Origin: an uncultured Lachnospiraceae bacterium
GTDB lineage: Bacteria > Bacillota > Clostridia > Lachnospirales > Lachnospiraceae
Reading direction: 5' to 3'
Assembly (NCBI GenBank): GCA_910588895.1
Contig: CAJUSS010000174.1
Location: 1 to 6,493, forward strand
DNA: 6,493 nt
Part shown: in pieces, positions 5,031-6,493 of the stretch
How the letters are laid out: every line of letters starts with the position of its first letter
Position numbering within the stretch: position 1 is the stretch's first letter
The notes under the pieces: generated by a model
What the model was told of the DNA's origin: nothing
The model's database searches: none
What the model saw: the letters and a program-made list of their open reading frames with translations, nothing else
Position numbers and translations under genes: made by a program

Positions 5031-6472
5031 TGGCATATAAGATCTCCTATACCCGTTTGTTCTGGGAGGAGGTAAAGCGGAAAGCGTGGGCGGCGGCTCT
5101 GCTGGGATCAGCTTTGTTCTTTTCCCTGCCGGTGGCCATGGCCATGGTGCTGCCCTCCTATCAGCCCGGTGAGTATGTGACCTTGGCTGAGGTGATCGAG
5201 AGACGGGTAAAAAATGTGCGGATGATGCTGGATTTTGGCGATGGGCGCTATCCTATGGTGACCATCACCCTTTTGGCGGCAGCAGTGGTGCTGGGGATCT
5301 CCACCTTTTCCTATCTGCAGGATAAAAAGCAGGTGGACTTATACCACAGCCTGCCGGTGAAGAGGAGCCTTTTGTTCCTGGTGCGTCTAGGGACAGGGGC
5401 TGCGATCCCTGCGGTGCTCCATCTGTTCTTTATCCTCCTTTCCCTGGTGGTGGCCGGAGCGAACGGGGTGGCGCCGATCCTGGTGCTCCCTGCGGCTGCA
5501 AGAGGATTTTTCCTCCATCTGCTGTATTATGCTTTGGTCTACAGCACGGTGGTGTTGGCGATGGTGATGACGGGCACCCGTATCGCCGCGATCTTAGGGA
5601 CCGGCGTGTTTTTCTTCTATTTTCCTATGCTCAGCGGATTGATCGAGATGTTTTATGGAAGCTTTTTTGAGACCTACTACTGGGTCCCAGGTCTGTGGAC
5701 CGGGATCGTATCGAAGATATCGCCGTTCTTTGCACTGTTTTTGGCGATGTCGGACGGGGTGACGGCGGGGAGGGTCCTCTGGGCTCTCGGGGCTGCGGTC
5801 CTCCTGCTCCTTGTAAGCCTGCTGCTCTACCGGAAACGTCCTTTGGAGGCGGCTGGGCGGACCATGGCCTTTGGGTGGTCAAAGGGGCCGATCAAGGTGC
5901 TATTGACGATCGCTTTCGGGATGCTGGGGGCGCTGGCCTTCTATTCGATGCAGGAAGACTTAGGATGGATGGTCTTTGGTCTGCTGGCGGGGACAGCCAT
6001 CTCTCACTGTGTGATCGAGATCGTCTACCACAGCGACTTTAAAAAGCTGTTCCGCCATAAATGGACCATGGCTGTATGTATGGCTGTCGGTCTGGTGATC
6101 TGCATCTCCTTCTATTTTGATCTGTTCCGCTATGACAGCTATGTTCCGGATGAGAGAGAGGTGGCGTACGCCTCAGTGGACTTAGGCGAAGACACCTGGG
6201 TCAGCGGGGGGTTCGTGGAGGAGAACGGATCATTGGTTATGGACAGCAGGGACATCTTAGACCAGGCCCAGGTCACCGCGGTGGATCCCATCTTGGGACT
6301 GGCCAGAGAGGGGATCCGCCAGCTGGAGCTCCAGGAAGAGGAAGAGCGCCGGATCGGCGCGGCTGTACAGGAGATGGCAGCGGCGACGGATATCCTGGCA
6401 GGTGCAGAGGAAGATACCTCCTGGCACGCCGGGTACGATACCTACACCTTTCGCCCGCTTTTTAAAGTATAA
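5027..6472 (+). CDS. Second ABC transporter permease, paralogue of the preceding one; C-terminus probably cut by a frameshift
   Basis: The 481-residue open frame aligns with the preceding permease from the N-terminus to about residue 433 (AREGIRQLE beside AREGISQLD), including the same membrane segments and the motifs SYLQDKKQVD, KRSLLF, LYRKRPLEAAG, ISHCVIE and SDFKKLF. AAGGAGG (5014-5020) lies 6 bases before ATG 5027; the ATG at 5030 is an equally possible start, 9 bases away. The stop of the upstream gene overlaps the start (ATGA). After residue 433 comes an acidic, helix-like insertion (QEEEERRIGAAVQEMAAA), then GYDTYTFRPLFKV and TAA at 6470. The soluble domain is therefore only about 115 residues instead of about 390. 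In the next frame, after the T5 run at 6459-6463, the sequence stays open to the window end and reads LKYNRSWPRY, similar to LKSGRTVYREY (457-467) of the paralogue. A one-base frameshift (real or a sequencing error) is thus likely; the full gene would continue beyond the window. Confidence 0.8.
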   Translation: MMAYKISYTRLFWEEVKRKAWAAALLGSALFFSLPVAMAMVLPSYQPGEYVTLAEVIERRVKNVRMMLDFGDGRYPMVTITLLAAAVVLGISTFSYLQDKKQVDLYHSLPVKRSLLFLVRLGTGAAIPAVLHLFFILLSLVVAGANGVAPILVLPAAARGFFLHLLYYALVYSTVVLAMVMTGTRIAAILGTGVFFFYFPMLSGLIEMFYGSFFETYYWVPGLWTGIVSKISPFFALFLAMSDGVTAGRVLWALGAAVLLLLVSLLLYRKRPLEAAGRTMAFGWSKGPIKVLLTIAFGMLGALAFYSMQEDLGWMVFGLLAGTAISHCVIEIVYHSDFKKLFRHKWTMAVCMAVGLVICISFYFDLFRYDSYVPDEREVAYASVDLGEDTWVSGGFVEENGSLVMDSRDILDQAQVTAVDPILGLAREGIRQLELQEEEERRIGAAVQEMAAATDILAGAEEDTSWHAGYDTYTFRPLFKV

Positions 6473-6493
6473 CAGATCGTGGCCCAGGTATAG

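Noticed and set aside
6459..6466. Programmed -1 frameshift at TTTTTAAA in the second permease
   Set aside because: The -1 frame meets a TAA at 6463-6465 immediately. Only a +1-type shift (one base skipped or one extra T) gives a continuing frame.

Overview
The window reads as a piece of a Gram-positive, gut-type Clostridia chromosome, most like Lachnospiraceae. The evidence is fairly GC-rich coding sequence, strong AGGAG/GGAGG ribosome-binding sites, a type A RNase P RNA, and a GntR(YtrA-type)-ABC operon of the Firmicutes style. The family assignment is inference; no species can be named. Everything supported lies on the + strand.

Layout. Positions 1 to about 166 are the 3' part of the RNase P RNA gene (rnpB), whose 5' part lies outside the window. 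Next comes a gap of about 135 bases that is dense in inverted repeats. A shikimate/quinate dehydrogenase of the AroE/YdiB type follows (303-1169). The next spacer (1170-1404) carries a near-consensus sigma-A-type promoter (1274-1302). Directly downstream of the -10 box is a perfect 12-bp inverted repeat (1303-1347) with 9-bp-spaced ATACA units inside it; this is the likely operator of the following operon.

The operon is four tightly overlapping genes: a YtrA-type GntR repressor (1405-1917), an ABC ATPase (1883-2782), a 757-residue ABC permease with a large C-terminal soluble domain (2757-5030), and a paralogous permease (5027-6472). Every junction overlaps (35, 26 and 4 bp), which suggests translational coupling and fixed stoichiometry. 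The likely scheme is that the repressor binds the inverted repeat over the transcription start and represses its own operon until an unknown signal, perhaps cell-envelope or antibiotic stress by analogy with Bacillus ytr operons, relieves it. The ATPase then drives a membrane pair made from the two paralogous permeases.

Points most worth a second look are: (i) the composite operator; (ii) the second permease, which stops early although the next frame continues with residues resembling the paralogue, suggesting a frameshift in a T5 run; (iii) the unusual 7-residue-periodic tail of the GntR regulator, which overlaps the ATPase gene; and (iv) the structured rnpB-aroE spacer. I see no CRISPR array, insertion sequence, tRNA or phage gene. 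The core gene set resembles known ytr-like systems rather than a wholly new one.
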